Origin: Rhizobium sp. RU33A
GTDB lineage: Bacteria; Pseudomonadota; Alphaproteobacteria; Rhizobiales; Rhizobiaceae
Length of the DNA: 64,000 nucleotides
Assembly (NCBI RefSeq): GCF_900156055.1
Contig: NZ_FTMQ01000003.1
Coordinates: forward strand, 248,001-312,000
Reading direction: 5' to 3'
Below are positions 1 through 9,565 of this stretch, piece after piece; positions within the stretch are counted from its first letter, which is position 1, and the number at the start of each line of letters is the position of its first letter. A model generated the notes under the pieces. That model was not told the origin of the DNA. It searched no databases and saw nothing but the letters and a program-made list of their open reading frames with translations. Both the position numbers and the translations under genes were made by a program.

Positions 1-17
1 TTTTGATGAACTGGCCA

Positions 18-419
18 TCAGGGGATTTGATGGATGTTAGATGGTGGGGGGATTTGACGGCGGGATCCTTCGAGGCCCCTGCTGCGCAGGGGCACCTCAG
101 GACGAGGGCGGGTGGGGTGGCTACTCAAACGCTTGACCGGCCCCCGATGCGACAAATTAGGAAGGACCTCGTAGGCATAGGCGATCAGCGCCTCCTTCTT
201 TTGCCGGTTCCATCCCTTGATCTGTCGCTCGCGGCCGATGGCGTCGATGATGCGATCATAGCTTTCGGTAAACACCAGTTCCACTGGCCGGCGTTTGGCT
301 GTGTAGCCATCATAGGTGCCCGCATTGTGCTCCCAGAGCCGCGCCTCGATGTTCTGTTTCGTCAGTCCTGTGTAGTAGGAGCCATCGCTGCAGCGAAGGA
401 TGTAGACGGTGACCTCCAT
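18..419 (-). CDS. GIY-YIG nuclease family protein
   Basis: Small single-domain GIY-YIG protein of the UPF0213/YhbQ-like type; substrate unknown. The GIY and YIG equivalents are VYIL and YYTG within residues 5-18, followed by Arg27 and the helix containing GRERQIKGW at about 62-70. I place the start at 419 (MEVTVYIL) because the reading frame upstream of it has no family similarity. The family usually ends near residue 95. Here the frame runs on to 133 residues, and residues of about 102-118 are translated from a palindromic intergenic repeat (64-115), so the C-terminus is repeat-derived. The domain call is firm, the cellular role is not. Confidence 0.8.
   Translation of the reverse strand: MEVTVYILRCSDGSYYTGLTKQNIEARLWEHNAGTYDGYTAKRRPVELVFTESYDRIIDAIGRERQIKGWNRQKKEALIAYAYEVLPNLSHRGPVKRLSSHPTRPRPEVPLRSRGLEGSRRQIPPPSNIHQIP
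64..115 (+). repeat. Palindromic rhizobial intergenic repeat, copy A
   Basis: Starts GGATCCTTCGAGGC, has a short central hairpin (CCCCTGC..GCAGGGG) and ends CACCTCAGGACGAGG. Two more copies lie at 554-603 and 682-732. This copy lies inside the 3' end of the GIY-YIG reading frame. The CCTTCGAGG / CACCTCAGGATGAGG pattern is a familiar dispersed repeat in Rhizobiales genomes (from memory). Confidence 0.75.
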
Positions 420-553
420 CTGCGTGACCTCCAAAAGCCAGGATTCATGGTCGCGCGACTTTGCCTTCTGCACAACTCCGCAATCTATGGGGTTCTTCCG
501 TAGTCCGATGTCTTTATGTGCGAGTTTATGGCGAGGCGGTTGCAGATTTGTGC

Positions 554-603
554 AGGATCCTTCGAGGCCCTTGCTAAAGCAAGGGCACCTCAGGATGAGG
601 GGC
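554..603 (+). repeat. Palindromic rhizobial intergenic repeat, copy B
   Basis: GGATCCTTCGAGG, then the hairpin CCCTTGC-TAAA-GCAAGGG, then CACCTCAGGATGAGG. Same orientation and outer sequence as copy A, but a different central hairpin. It lies in the 328-base gap between the GIY-YIG gene (starts 419) and the MOSC gene (ends 748). That gap holds copies B and C and no gene that I can support. Confidence 0.8.
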
Positions 604-681
604 GCCACTGGGTACCGTAACACCTCGAATGTCATCAGCACTCAGAAAAAACTTAGGCCAACGAGGCGCAAAACGATCAGC

Positions 682-732
682 TCTCATCCTGAGGTGGGAG
701 CGGAGCGACCCTCGAAGGACGAGGGCGGGTGG
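682..732 (-). repeat. Palindromic rhizobial intergenic repeat, copy C (inverted)
   Basis: Reads TCTCATCCTGAGGTG .. CCCTCGAAGGACGAGG on the plus strand, the reverse complement of the outer parts of copies A and B, with a diverged centre (GGAGCGGAGCGAC). It lies just downstream of the MOSC gene stop, as such repeats often do. Confidence 0.75.
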
Positions 733-747
733 ACTCCCAACCCAATC

Positions 748-1593
748 TCACCGCTGCTTGATCGCCCAACCCTCGCGACTGCCCAGCACCTTGACCTCGT
801 CCCCGACCCGCACCAGACCCTCTCCCCGCGGCACCGCATTCCAGCCAAACAGCACGCCCGGCACGCGGCGGTCGGCAGACATGCGGATGCGGCCCATGGC
901 CGGCATCGGGTTGGCGCCCTCGCGCGATCCGGTCTGCTGGTCCTGGGTGGTCATGATGCAGCGTGGGCAGGGTTTGACGAAATCGAAGCGGATGCCGCCG
1001 ATCTCTAGGCCGGTCCAGGCGTCCTCGGCCCAGGGATCGTCACAATCGACGACGATGTTGGGGCGGAACCGATCCATACCAACTTCACCTTCGCCATGCC
1101 GCGCCATGTCTTCGTTCAGGGCGCGCAGCGAACCCGTCGTCGTGACCAGGATCTGGTAGCCGTCGGCAAAGCCCATGGGCGAATTCTCGCCGGCCCATTC
1201 CGCGCTCGCCTCGCGGCGGCTATCGCCATCGATGAAGACGAGCTTGACCGGCCGGCCGAACCACTCGGACAGCTTGTCGTTGATGCTGTCATGGGCGACG
1301 GCGGCGCTGACGATCGAGCGCCAGATCGCGACATCCATGCGATGGTCCGGCTGCGGTGGCGCGACCATCATCTCGCGCCCATCATCCAGCCGAAGCGTCA
1401 GATAGGCGGCCGCCGGCAGCGCTGTGAGGCGGGCGAGCTCCGGCAGTTCCCGCTGGGTGATGAAGTGGCCGGAGGGATCGACCAGCATCATCCGCCGGTC
1501 ACCACCCAGGCCCATGGCATCGATCCGCGCCTGGGGTAGCGCAATGCCGCGTGCGCTTTTGAACGGATAGATGAAGAGATCAGTGATCTGCAT
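748..1593 (-). CDS. MOSC domain protein (YcbX/mARC-like)
   Basis: 281 residues: an N-terminal MOSC beta-barrel domain (about 1-115) followed by the MOSC sulfurase C-terminal domain. Visible landmarks are GLGGDRRMM (28-36), DRFRPNIVV (174-182) and KPCPRC (207-212), which carries the conserved cysteine expected to bind the molybdenum cofactor. Family members are molybdoenzymes that reduce N-hydroxylated compounds with an electron-transfer partner. E. coli YcbX has a fused 2Fe-2S domain, which is absent here, so a separate partner would be needed. The HD gene lies 10 bases upstream on the same strand and is probably co-transcribed. Confidence 0.85.
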   Translation of the reverse strand: MQITDLFIYPFKSARGIALPQARIDAMGLGGDRRMMLVDPSGHFITQRELPELARLTALPAAAYLTLRLDDGREMMVAPPQPDHRMDVAIWRSIVSAAVAHDSINDKLSEWFGRPVKLVFIDGDSRREASAEWAGENSPMGFADGYQILVTTTGSLRALNEDMARHGEGEVGMDRFRPNIVVDCDDPWAEDAWTGLEIGGIRFDFVKPCPRCIMTTQDQQTGSREGANPMPAMGRIRMSADRRVPGVLFGWNAVPRGEGLVRVGDEVKVLGSREGWAIKQR

Positions 1594-1602
1594 GCCGCAC
1601 CT

Positions 1603-2286
1603 TCAGATTTCGTCGCGGAAAAGGGAGAGGAAAAGTGTGAGCCGTTCGTGCCGTTCTTTTGCCAGCTTGGAACCCGTTTCGGTCTGGAAACCGTCGGAAA
1701 GTTTGAGCAGCTTGGCCGGAAAGTGGTCGATTGCATAGGACCGGTCGTCGAGCGGGCGATGCTCGGCGCCGGGATCACCCGGGTGATAGAGGCCGGAACC
1801 CATGCGGCCGGCGATGTAGAAGCAGCGGGCGACGCCGACCATGCCGATCGCATCGAGCCGGTCGGCATCCTGCAACATCTTTGCTTCGAGTGTCTCCGGA
1901 GGGATGTTGGCGGAAAAGCTGTGGGTCAGGATCGCATGGGCGACCGCCGCAATCTTCTGCTCAGGCCAGCCGAGCCCATCCAAGATGCCGCTAGCCTTTT
2001 CTGCTGCCAGCCGCGAGGCCTGCGACCGGAGCGGCGAGCTCTTCTCGACCGCGACGCAGTCATGCAGCAGGACGGCAGCCGCGAGGATTTGCGGATCGCC
2101 ACCTTCGCCGGCCTGGATCTTCAACGCATTCTTGAAGACGCGGTGGATATGGGCAAGGTCGTGCGAGCCGTCGTCGCCCTCTGTCGCGTGATCGAGGAGA
2201 TCGGCGGCGAGCGCATCGTGGGGGGCGAAGTCAGAGGCGGTGAGAAGGGCGGTCAAACGTTGGTTCCCCGTTTCGGCTGGCCGCAT
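1603..2286 (-). CDS. HD-domain phosphohydrolase
   Basis: 227 residues with a full HD metal-binding set: SHDLAHIHRV (H42, H46), LLHDC (H75, D76), LTHSF near 120-124 and DADRLD (140-145). The layout matches the small stand-alone HD hydrolases of the YpgQ/YedJ kind, which act on nucleotides or related phosphates. I cannot name the substrate. No signal peptide or membrane segment, so probably cytosolic. It lies between the DUF2339 gene (upstream, 37-base gap) and the MOSC gene (downstream, 9-base gap) on one strand. Confidence 0.85.
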   Translation of the reverse strand: MRPAETGNQRLTALLTASDFAPHDALAADLLDHATEGDDGSHDLAHIHRVFKNALKIQAGEGGDPQILAAAVLLHDCVAVEKSSPLRSQASRLAAEKASGILDGLGWPEQKIAAVAHAILTHSFSANIPPETLEAKMLQDADRLDAIGMVGVARCFYIAGRMGSGLYHPGDPGAEHRPLDDRSYAIDHFPAKLLKLSDGFQTETGSKLAKERHERLTLFLSLFRDEI

Positions 2287-2323
2287 CTAGCCTTGCGAGC
2301 GCCCACTGTTCAACTGCCCTTGA

Positions 2324-5086
2324 TCAGATCCCCGTCGGCGCCTCGTCCTCGTCCACGGCTGGTGATCGGCCGGACTTGCCGCTCAGGATCCTCTGATAGA
2401 AGAGGCCGATGCCGATCAGCACGAAGCCGAGGCCGATGAAGGACAGAGCACGCAGCACGCCTTCGAGATTGGCCATGTCGATCAGGAAGACCTTGGCGAC
2501 CGTCAGCATCACGATGACGGCAGACGCGATGCGCAGGCTTCTCGCATCGAAGCGCGAACCGAGCGCTAAAAGCCCGACGCCGATTGCCAGCCAGGCCACC
2601 GAATAGCTGTAGGTCTCCGCCTGCTCGAAACCCTTCCAGTAGGCAATGAACTCGCCCTGCCAGAAGCGCCTGACGCTCAACGTTACCCAGGCAAAACCGA
2701 GCACGGCGCCGGAAAGCGCCAACAGAATGACATAGGGAAGGGGGCGCTTGTCGCGGGCGTAGAAGGCGAGACCCGCATAGGCGAGGCCAGGTAGCAGATA
2801 GCCGATCAGCAGCAGGTTGATCAGCGGCCAGGAGCCGGTGCTCTCGCCGGTGAAATAGGGATTAAGCGCGCCGAGATGCAAGCTGACGGTCTGCGCGATG
2901 GCAAGGCCGCCTGCTACCATCGAGCCGTAGCGGAAGACGGGGCTTGGCGACTTGAGATCGAGCGTCATCAGGATGCCGGAGAGACCGACCACCAGCAATG
3001 TATAGATCGACTGTTCACCGAGCGTCGGAGCGGACGCATCGAGCACACCACCAGTCATCGCGTGGCGCACCAGGATGGCGATGGCGAGAAGGCCGAGAAG
3101 GCTGGCCAGGCCCTGAAGCGCGTTGCGAACCCTGAGACCTGGCCAGTTCCGCATCTCGAAGGCCGAGAGCAGGGCCAGCAGCGCGGGAATGCCATAGCCG
3201 GGAAGCAATTGGTTGAAGAGCGGCGTGCGCGACAGGTCATCAGGACCAACCAGCGTCGGATCCCAGGCGATGCGGAAGAGCACGCCGACCAGTGCGATGA
3301 CCATCATCCAGGGCAGACCGCTCCAGGCCCGCATGCGGGTCGCCATCAGATAGGCAAAGCCGAGAAGGGCGAGCAGGATGGTCGTGACAATGCCGTCAGT
3401 CAGGGTATGCAGCGCCAGCGCGAAGGTAGCGAAACTGCCGGCGAGCAGTGTGTCGATGCCGCGCCGGAAGCCGGGAAGCGCGCCTCTGCGATCGAGGAAT
3501 TCGCAAGCCGCGAGCAACACGGCACCAAGACCGATGGCGAAGAGACCATGCGTCCAGTCGCGAGCGTAGACACCGTAGAAGACGAAGCTGATCGTGGCGA
3601 GCAGCACAGGAAGCACGGCTGCAATCGCGGCCCATATGGTCGAGAACAGTGGATCGGCTTCAAAGCGGCGCCGGATGTGAGCGAGCCCGAGCAGTACGAA
3701 TACCGCGGCAAGGCCAAGGAAGATGAAGATCACGGGGCCGCCGAGGCTGAATATGGCGTCCTCGTCCCAGCCAAAGCCCAGCAGTGCGACCTGGGCTTGG
3801 GCAAGCAGCCCAGTCTTCACCACGGCGCCCAGCAGGGCGGCAACGCCAGCGATCGCGGTCGGCCAGAAGGCACCACTCCGGGCGCTGCCGGCCGCCGCGA
3901 GCGCCGCGATCAAAGCGGCGAAGGCAAAGAGCGGAAACTGGTCCGTCGGCCCGCGATCGACCAGCACGAGCGCCGGCAGGACGACAGCGAGCGACAGCGT
4001 GATGTCCAGGCCGAGCGGACCGGACGCCATGCGCCGGCCGAGTGCTTCCAGGGAAAATGGCGCTCCGTGTTCTTCGCCGTGGTCATTCGTCGTGCCGGGC
4101 CAGATCAGCATCCACGCCGCGATCATGGCGATCAGGGAGAGAGCGATTGGGGTCATGTCAGCCGAATCGATGAGGGCCACGAGCGCCCATAGCCCGAGAA
4201 GCACCTGGGCAATCGCCGGCACGATCAGCCAGCCTTTAAGCCGCGAAGCGAGCGACGTCGCAACCTGGGCGACCGTCAGGTAGATAAAAAGGGTCCACAA
4301 ACTCGGCGCCGTGGTCGAGATCAGAAGCGGCGTCAGCATCGAGCCGACAAGCCCGAGCCCGGCCAGAGCCTGGCCATGCAGCAGCGAAAGGCCGAGCACA
4401 CCGAAGGCAGTCAGCCCGAGGAGCAGGAAGGCGAGCGTGGGGCCGATGAATTCATAGATGCCGTGGGCGGCATAGATCGCCCCGAACAGCGAGACTGCGC
4501 CCGCTGCCGTCAGGATGCCGGGCACCATGGCATTGGCATAGAGGGCTTCGGCCTTCGGCAGTGCTTTGCGGCGGACCAGTTCGCCGGCGGCGATCAGGAG
4601 GAGGCCGAACAGGGCGGCAAGCGTCAGTCGCACGCCAGGGCCGAGAAGGCCGCTTTCGATCGAATAACGGACGAGGAAGACACCGCCGAGCGCCAGAGCC
4701 AGTCCGCCGGCCCAGACGGCCCAGCGCGCGCCGAGCAGATTCTCCAGGCTTTCGGCGGGTGCGGCGGTGGCTCTGCTGCTGGCCGCCGTGGTGAGGGCGG
4801 CAGCGTTTTCTTCCGGCAACGAGGCTGGTGCGCTTTGATACGGCGCTCCATCGAGCGGTGCCTCCTCCGCAACCAAGGTCTCTGCGGACGTTTCCCGAAG
4901 GACAGTCTCAACCGGCTCTTCCTGGCCCGCGGGCATGGCAGAAGGCGTTGCTGTCGCTCCGCTCACCATGAGCAGCCGCTCGCGGACCTCTCCGAGTTCC
5001 TTCTCGAGGCGGTCGATACGCTTGGCGGCACCCCGGTTGATGACAAAGAGAACGCCGATCAGGATCAGCGGCAACAGTTCAAACAT
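2324..5086 (-). CDS. DUF2339 polytopic membrane protein
   Basis: 920 residues. A first hydrophobic segment (1-18) is followed by a short predicted coiled coil (about 20-45, charged heptads), a Pro/Ala/Glu-rich linker to about 115, and then the hallmark DUF2339 entry LGARWAVWAGGLALALGG with FLVRYSIESGLLGP. The rest is an almost continuous run of transmembrane helices, perhaps 24 or more. Function is unknown; the family is an inner-membrane protein found widely in proteobacteria. It is divergent from nadA across 233 bases that hold the nad operator. The position does not by itself imply a link to NAD synthesis. Confidence 0.85.
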   Translation of the reverse strand: MFELLPLILIGVLFVINRGAAKRIDRLEKELGEVRERLLMVSGATATPSAMPAGQEEPVETVLRETSAETLVAEEAPLDGAPYQSAPASLPEENAAALTTAASSRATAAPAESLENLLGARWAVWAGGLALALGGVFLVRYSIESGLLGPGVRLTLAALFGLLLIAAGELVRRKALPKAEALYANAMVPGILTAAGAVSLFGAIYAAHGIYEFIGPTLAFLLLGLTAFGVLGLSLLHGQALAGLGLVGSMLTPLLISTTAPSLWTLFIYLTVAQVATSLASRLKGWLIVPAIAQVLLGLWALVALIDSADMTPIALSLIAMIAAWMLIWPGTTNDHGEEHGAPFSLEALGRRMASGPLGLDITLSLAVVLPALVLVDRGPTDQFPLFAFAALIAALAAAGSARSGAFWPTAIAGVAALLGAVVKTGLLAQAQVALLGFGWDEDAIFSLGGPVIFIFLGLAAVFVLLGLAHIRRRFEADPLFSTIWAAIAAVLPVLLATISFVFYGVYARDWTHGLFAIGLGAVLLAACEFLDRRGALPGFRRGIDTLLAGSFATFALALHTLTDGIVTTILLALLGFAYLMATRMRAWSGLPWMMVIALVGVLFRIAWDPTLVGPDDLSRTPLFNQLLPGYGIPALLALLSAFEMRNWPGLRVRNALQGLASLLGLLAIAILVRHAMTGGVLDASAPTLGEQSIYTLLVVGLSGILMTLDLKSPSPVFRYGSMVAGGLAIAQTVSLHLGALNPYFTGESTGSWPLINLLLIGYLLPGLAYAGLAFYARDKRPLPYVILLALSGAVLGFAWVTLSVRRFWQGEFIAYWKGFEQAETYSYSVAWLAIGVGLLALGSRFDARSLRIASAVIVMLTVAKVFLIDMANLEGVLRALSFIGLGFVLIGIGLFYQRILSGKSGRSPAVDEDEAPTGI

Positions 5087-5280
5087 TTGGCCTCGCAGAG
5101 CCTTGTCTCAAGGAGCCGCCAAACTAACGGTTTTATCGATCGGGGAAAGCGCTTCTCATCACGCGACGGTCATTGCCGATCTCACGGCGCGCGAAGACAG
5201 GGTTAAAACCTCCCTTGCAATCGAGGGCGAAACTTTCTACATCCGCACTACCGGCGATCGCCGGTTTTCTTTGGCGCTTA

Positions 5281-5301
5281 TTATGCTCAGATTGAGCATA
5301 A
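5281..5301 (+). promoter_or_regulatory. Candidate NadQ operator upstream of nadA
   Basis: Perfect inverted repeat TTATGCTCA-GAT-TGAGCATAA with 9-base arms and a 3-base spacer, ending 18 bases before the nadA start. Rhizobial nadABC operons are known to be controlled by NadQ (COG4111 family), and a NadQ-type gene lies at 10517-11476. That NadQ binds this site is an inference. The palindrome would overlap the promoter or the transcription start, consistent with repression. Confidence 0.65.
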
Positions 5302-5319
5302 ATAATGGAGGAGATGGCC

Positions 5320-6390
5320 ATGGAAGCGCAGCACCCGGTGCAAACGACCCGCACGTCCCGCACGGCAGCCGAACGTTTCGGCGTCTGGGAACGCCCGGAT
5401 CTCACCTATACGCCCGCCTTAGCCAGGGAGACCGAGCACCTCTATGAGCGTGTCCGCGATTTCATCCCTGCGATCGAGTGGCCAATTTTTGCGCCTTACA
5501 TCCATGCGATCAACCGGCTGAAAAAGGAACGTGGCGCGGTCATCCTGGCGCACAACTACCAGACGCCGGAGATCTTCCACTGCGTCGCCGACATCAAGGG
5601 CGATTCGCTACAACTCGCCCGCGATGCCGTCAGCGTCGATGCCGAGATCATCGTCCAGTGCGGCGTGCATTTTATGGCCGAGACCTCCAAGCTGCTCAAC
5701 CCGCAGAAGACGGTGCTGATCCCCGACGGCCGCGCCGGTTGCTCGCTGTCCGAATCGATCACCGGTGCCGATGTCCGCCTGCTGCGTGAGCGCTATCCCG
5801 GCGTGCCCGTCGTCACCTATGTGAACACCTCCGCCGACGTGAAGGCCGAGACGGACATCTGCTGCACCTCGGCCAATGCCGTCGACGTGGTCAACAGCTT
5901 CGACAGCGACACCGTGCTCTGCATCCCCGACGAATATCTGGCGATGAATGTCGCCAACCAGACGAGCAAGAAGATCCTCACCTGGAAGGGCCACTGCGAG
6001 GTGCATGAGCGCTTCACGGCCGACGAACTCCTGGAATACAAGAAGGCCGATCCGCGCATCGAGATCGTCGCCCATCCGGAATGCCACCCGAGCGTGCTGG
6101 CCGTCTCGGACTATGCCGGCTCGACCAAGGGCATGATCGACTATGTCAAGACAAAGCGCCCCGCCCGTGTTCTCCTGGTCACCGAATGCTCGATGGCCTC
6201 GAACATTCAGGTCGAGGTGCCCGAAGTCGACTTCGTCAAACCCTGCAACCTCTGTCCGCACATGAAGCGCATCACCCTGCCGAAGATCCTCGACAGCCTG
6301 CTTTTCATGACCGAGGAAGTGACGGTTGATCCGGCGATTGCCGGCCGCGCAAGGCTTGCGGTCGAGCGGATGATCAATCTGAAGAATTGA
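5320..6390 (+). CDS. nadA: Quinolinate synthase A
   Basis: Condenses iminoaspartate (from NadB) with dihydroxyacetone phosphate to quinolinate, using an oxygen-sensitive [4Fe-4S] cluster. The three cluster cysteines are visible in the contexts [18 protein letters not shown] and [22 protein letters not shown] is also typical. Three in-frame ATGs occur at 5305, 5314 and 5320. The strong GGAGGAG at 5307-5313 overlaps the first, abuts the second and is spaced correctly only for 5320 (MEAQHPV), which gives 356 residues. It is the first gene of nadA-nadB-nadC, with an operator palindrome just upstream. Confidence 0.95.
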   Translation: MEAQHPVQTTRTSRTAAERFGVWERPDLTYTPALARETEHLYERVRDFIPAIEWPIFAPYIHAINRLKKERGAVILAHNYQTPEIFHCVADIKGDSLQLARDAVSVDAEIIVQCGVHFMAETSKLLNPQKTVLIPDGRAGCSLSESITGADVRLLRERYPGVPVVTYVNTSADVKAETDICCTSANAVDVVNSFDSDTVLCIPDEYLAMNVANQTSKKILTWKGHCEVHERFTADELLEYKKADPRIEIVAHPECHPSVLAVSDYAGSTKGMIDYVKTKRPARVLLVTECSMASNIQVEVPEVDFVKPCNLCPHMKRITLPKILDSLLFMTEEVTVDPAIAGRARLAVERMINLKN

Positions 6391-6415
6391 ATACCGGCCG
6401 GCCGGGGAGGGCTGA

Positions 6416-8008
6416 ATGGCGACCAATCTTGAATCCATGCGGCCGCAATCCTGGCAGGGCATCGACGACATCGTCATCGTCGGTGGCGGTCTCGCCGGCC
6501 TTTTCTGCGCGCTGAAACTCGCACCGCGTCCCGTCACGGTGCTGGCCGCTGCCCCAATCGGACAGGGCGCGTCCTCGGCCTGGGCGCAAGGCGGTATCGC
6601 AGCGGCCATGAGCCCCGGCGACAGTTTCGACAAGCATCTCGCCGATACGGTCTCAGCCGGTGCCGGTCTGGTCGAGGAGAAGATGGCGCGGCTGATGATC
6701 TCGGAGGGGCCGGACCGCGTGCATGACCTGCTTGCCTATGGCGTGCCCTTCGACCGCGATCTGGAAGGCCATCTTCTTCTATCCCGGGAAGCAGCCCATT
6801 CCGAGCGACGCATCGTCCGCGTGGCCGGTGACAGGGCGGGTGGCGCGATCATGGAGGCGCTGATCTCGGCCGTTCGCCGCACGCCGTCGATCCGCGTGAT
6901 GGAAGGTTATGTGGTCGAGGAACTGATTGCCGAAGGCCGCTTCGTCTCCGGCGTCATCGCAAGGCCTGATGCCGGCCAGTCCAAGACGCGCGTCGCCTTT
7001 CCGGCGCGTGCGGTGGTGCTCTGCTCCGGTGGTGTCGGTCATCTCTATTCTGTGACCACCAACCCGGCCGAAGCGCGCGGCACGGGCGTCGGCATGGCGG
7101 CGAAGGCTGGCGCCATGATCGCCGATCCGGAATTTGTCCAGTTCCACCCGACGGCCATCGATATCGGCCAGGACCCGGCGCCGCTAGCGACCGAAGCCCT
7201 GCGCGGCGATGGCGCTGTGCTCGTTAATGCGGCCGGCCACCGTTTCATGGCCGATCTGCATGCGGATGCGGAGCTTGCACCGCGTGACATCGTGGCCCGC
7301 GGCGTCTTTGCCGAGGTGGCGGCCGGCCGAGGCGCCTTTCTCGATTGCACTCAGGCGATCGGCAAGGATTTTGCCAAACGCTTTCCGACCGTCTACTCGT
7401 CCTGCATCGCCGCCGGCATCGATCCGGTGAGCCAGCCCATTCCGGTGGTCCCGGCCGTGCATTACCACATGGGTGGCGTGCTCGTGGATGCCGATGGCCG
7501 CACCTCGCTGGATGGCCTCTGGGCAGCGGGAGAGGTGACCTCCAGTGGCGTGCATGGCGCCAACCGTCTCGCCTCCAATTCGCTTCTCGAAGCCGTCGTC
7601 TTTGCCGGGCGAATCGCCGACTCGATCAAGGGCATGCTGCCGGAATCGGCCCTTTATGAATGGGGCACGAGCGCCGGCGAAAACGACGACCTCGTCACGG
7701 TCGAGGACAGTCCCGAGCTCAAGGAACTGCGCGGTCTGATGAGCCGCCATGTGGGCGTCATCAGAGACGAGGCGGGGCTGAAGGTGCTGATCCGTGAACT
7801 GGTGCACTTGGAGCGAAAGCGCCCGCGCGTGCGCTTCTCCAACATCACGGCGACCGCCAAGCTGATTGCCGTTGGCGCCTATCTGCGCCAGGAAAGCCGC
7901 GGCGCCCATATGCGCGCCGACCATCCCAATCCACAGGAAGCGCTGCGCCACCGCACCTATCTGACGCTGAAAGATGCCGACCGCATTGCCGCCGAACTGG
8001 CCGGCTGA
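6416..8008 (+). CDS. nadB: L-aspartate oxidase
   Basis: FAD flavoprotein that oxidises L-aspartate to iminoaspartate, feeding NadA. The N-terminal dinucleotide fold shows VGGGLAGL (22-29). Substrate and active-site features typical of the fumarate reductase/NadB family follow, including GGVGHLY, QFHPTA and HYHMGG, with a C-terminal helical domain. 530 residues, a normal length. A GGGGAGGG box precedes the ATG. It starts 26 bases after nadA and ends 13 bases before nadC. The enzyme can use oxygen or fumarate as acceptor; the sequence does not decide which. Confidence 0.95.
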   Translation: MATNLESMRPQSWQGIDDIVIVGGGLAGLFCALKLAPRPVTVLAAAPIGQGASSAWAQGGIAAAMSPGDSFDKHLADTVSAGAGLVEEKMARLMISEGPDRVHDLLAYGVPFDRDLEGHLLLSREAAHSERRIVRVAGDRAGGAIMEALISAVRRTPSIRVMEGYVVEELIAEGRFVSGVIARPDAGQSKTRVAFPARAVVLCSGGVGHLYSVTTNPAEARGTGVGMAAKAGAMIADPEFVQFHPTAIDIGQDPAPLATEALRGDGAVLVNAAGHRFMADLHADAELAPRDIVARGVFAEVAAGRGAFLDCTQAIGKDFAKRFPTVYSSCIAAGIDPVSQPIPVVPAVHYHMGGVLVDADGRTSLDGLWAAGEVTSSGVHGANRLASNSLLEAVVFAGRIADSIKGMLPESALYEWGTSAGENDDLVTVEDSPELKELRGLMSRHVGVIRDEAGLKVLIRELVHLERKRPRVRFSNITATAKLIAVGAYLRQESRGAHMRADHPNPQEALRHRTYLTLKDADRIAAELAG

Positions 8009-8021
8009 GGAGACCACGCTG

Positions 8022-8927
8022 ATGACCACGAGCCTTCGCCCGCAGCTTTCGCCCCTGATGATCGAGGACCTCGTCCGCAACGCACTCCTCGAAGATCTGG
8101 GCCGTGCCGGGGATATCACTACCTATGCGACGATCGGGCCGGAGAAGACGGCGGTCGCCGATCTGAACAGTCGCGAAGACGGCGTCGTCGCCGGACTGCC
8201 CCTGGCCGACTCGGCATTTCGTCTGATCGACCCGTCCTTGCGCTTCGAAGCCTTCGTTGCCGATGGTGACACGGTAGCGCCGGGGCAGGCGATCGCCCGC
8301 GTGTCCGGCAATGCCCGGTCGGTCCTGTCGGCCGAGCGCGTCGCGCTGAACTTCCTCATGCATCTCTCGGGGGTGGCCAGCTACACGGCACGCTTTGCAG
8401 CCGAGATCTCCCATACCAAGGCGCGGGTGACCTGCACGCGCAAGACACTGCCGGGGCTAAGGGCTGTGGAGAAGTACGCAGTGCGGCTGGGTGGCGGATC
8501 GAACCACCGCTTCGGCCTCGACGATGCGATCCTGATCAAGGACAACCACATTGCTGTCGCCGGTGGCGTCGCCTCCGCGATCCATGCCGCGCGCGCCTAT
8601 GCCGGCCACCTCGTGAAGATCGAGGTTGAGGTTGATGGTCTGGACCAGATGCGCGAAGCGCTTGGCGCACGGCCGGATGTGATCCTGCTCGACAATATGG
8701 GGCCGGATCTGTTGCGAGAGGCTGTGACGGTCAATCGCGAGCATCATGGCCTGAGCCCTGCCGACTACGCCTCGGATGTCCGGCGTGTCGTCCTCGAAGC
8801 CTCGGGGAACGTCAACCTGCAGACAATTCGCGCGATCGGCGAGACGGGTGTCGACTATATCTCGACCTCGAAGATCACCATGGCAGCCCCGACACTCGAC
8901 ATCGGCCTCGACATCTCGCTCCGCTGA
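8022..8927 (+). CDS. nadC: Nicotinate-nucleotide diphosphorylase (carboxylating)
   Basis: Converts quinolinate and PRPP to nicotinate mononucleotide, CO2 and pyrophosphate, the last committed step of this operon. Conserved blocks are RKTLPGLRAVEKYAV and GGSNHRFGLDDAILIKDNH, with KIEVEVD and LLDNM in the barrel. I chose ATG 8022 (301 residues) because GAGGAGA at 8007-8013 lies 8 bases before it; an upstream in-frame ATG at 7974 lies inside nadB and adds residues without similarity. No clear terminator follows. The next 238 bases to 9166 hold no gene that I can support. Confidence 0.95.
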   Translation: MTTSLRPQLSPLMIEDLVRNALLEDLGRAGDITTYATIGPEKTAVADLNSREDGVVAGLPLADSAFRLIDPSLRFEAFVADGDTVAPGQAIARVSGNARSVLSAERVALNFLMHLSGVASYTARFAAEISHTKARVTCTRKTLPGLRAVEKYAVRLGGGSNHRFGLDDAILIKDNHIAVAGGVASAIHAARAYAGHLVKIEVEVDGLDQMREALGARPDVILLDNMGPDLLREAVTVNREHHGLSPADYASDVRRVVLEASGNVNLQTIRAIGETGVDYISTSKITMAAPTLDIGLDISLR

Positions 8928-9165
8928 ACTCACGACAAAGTTTGCGGATTGTTTTGCGGTGCAACATGCACGGGCATCCGGCGCGCATCGGAAAACCCAT
9001 GTGTGCCAAGGCCTTGCTGGTATATCAGCATTTGCTTCGCTAGTTATTACCCGTGATTCCTGGTTTTTGACCGGCAAAACCGAATCCCCTAGCCCTTTGT
9101 CATGCATACAGTTTGTATCGCATCGGGGTAATGCAGACGGAACGACGACTGTGTAAGGGGCAAGT

Positions 9166-9510
9166 ATGACGACGACACTTTTGAAGCCGGACAGTGCACC
9201 CCAGGGCAGGGATGCCCGCCATGATGCTTCGATACCTGCATCTTTTACTAAAAATGATCTCGCAATCGCTTGTGACGAACGTCACTCCGACACGACATCT
9301 GCTTGCGACGACATTTCAGCTGTGCGGTCAACGCTTACGACGCAAAAGTCCGCGTCCGGCTCGGAACAGGTGCAGGCGGACCGTGAAGCCGAGACCACTG
9401 CGTGCATGACCGAGGACGACAATGTCAGCGTGCTGGAAGTGCTCGCCGAAATGCAGCGCATCATCGACAGGCACCTCGAAAAGACTGCAGGGCAGCAGAG
9501 CGAAAGCTGA
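9166..9510 (+). CDS. Hypothetical protein, 114 residues
   Basis: Unrecognised. An AAGGGG-like box (GTAAGGGGCAAGT) precedes the ATG at good spacing. The first 75 residues are polar and low in hydrophobics, with several cysteines and aspartates, and look disordered. Residues 85-108 (SVLEVLAEMQRIIDRHLEKT) form a plausible amphipathic helix. It sits alone between nadC and the convergent mscS. No membrane segment or signal peptide. It could be a lineage-restricted small protein or a chance frame; the ribosome-binding site favours a real gene. Confidence 0.45.
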   Translation: MTTTLLKPDSAPQGRDARHDASIPASFTKNDLAIACDERHSDTTSACDDISAVRSTLTTQKSASGSEQVQADREAETTACMTEDDNVSVLEVLAEMQRIIDRHLEKTAGQQSES

Positions 9511-9565
9511 CCCCCGCTGCCTCTCATTTCAAAACCTGGGTTGCACCTGTGGCGGCAGGTGAAGC

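Noticed and set aside
2876-4192. 438-residue plus-strand frame inside the DUF2339 gene
   Set aside because: Shadow of the minus-strand membrane protein; very polar and Glu/Gln/Arg-rich, as expected for the complement of hydrophobic codons.
5250-5265. Palindrome ACCGGCGATCGCCGGT followed by TTTCTTT upstream of nadA as a terminator
   Set aside because: No plus-strand gene ends before it, and the stem has only six base pairs around a GATC loop. It could be a leader attenuator, but evidence is too thin to list.
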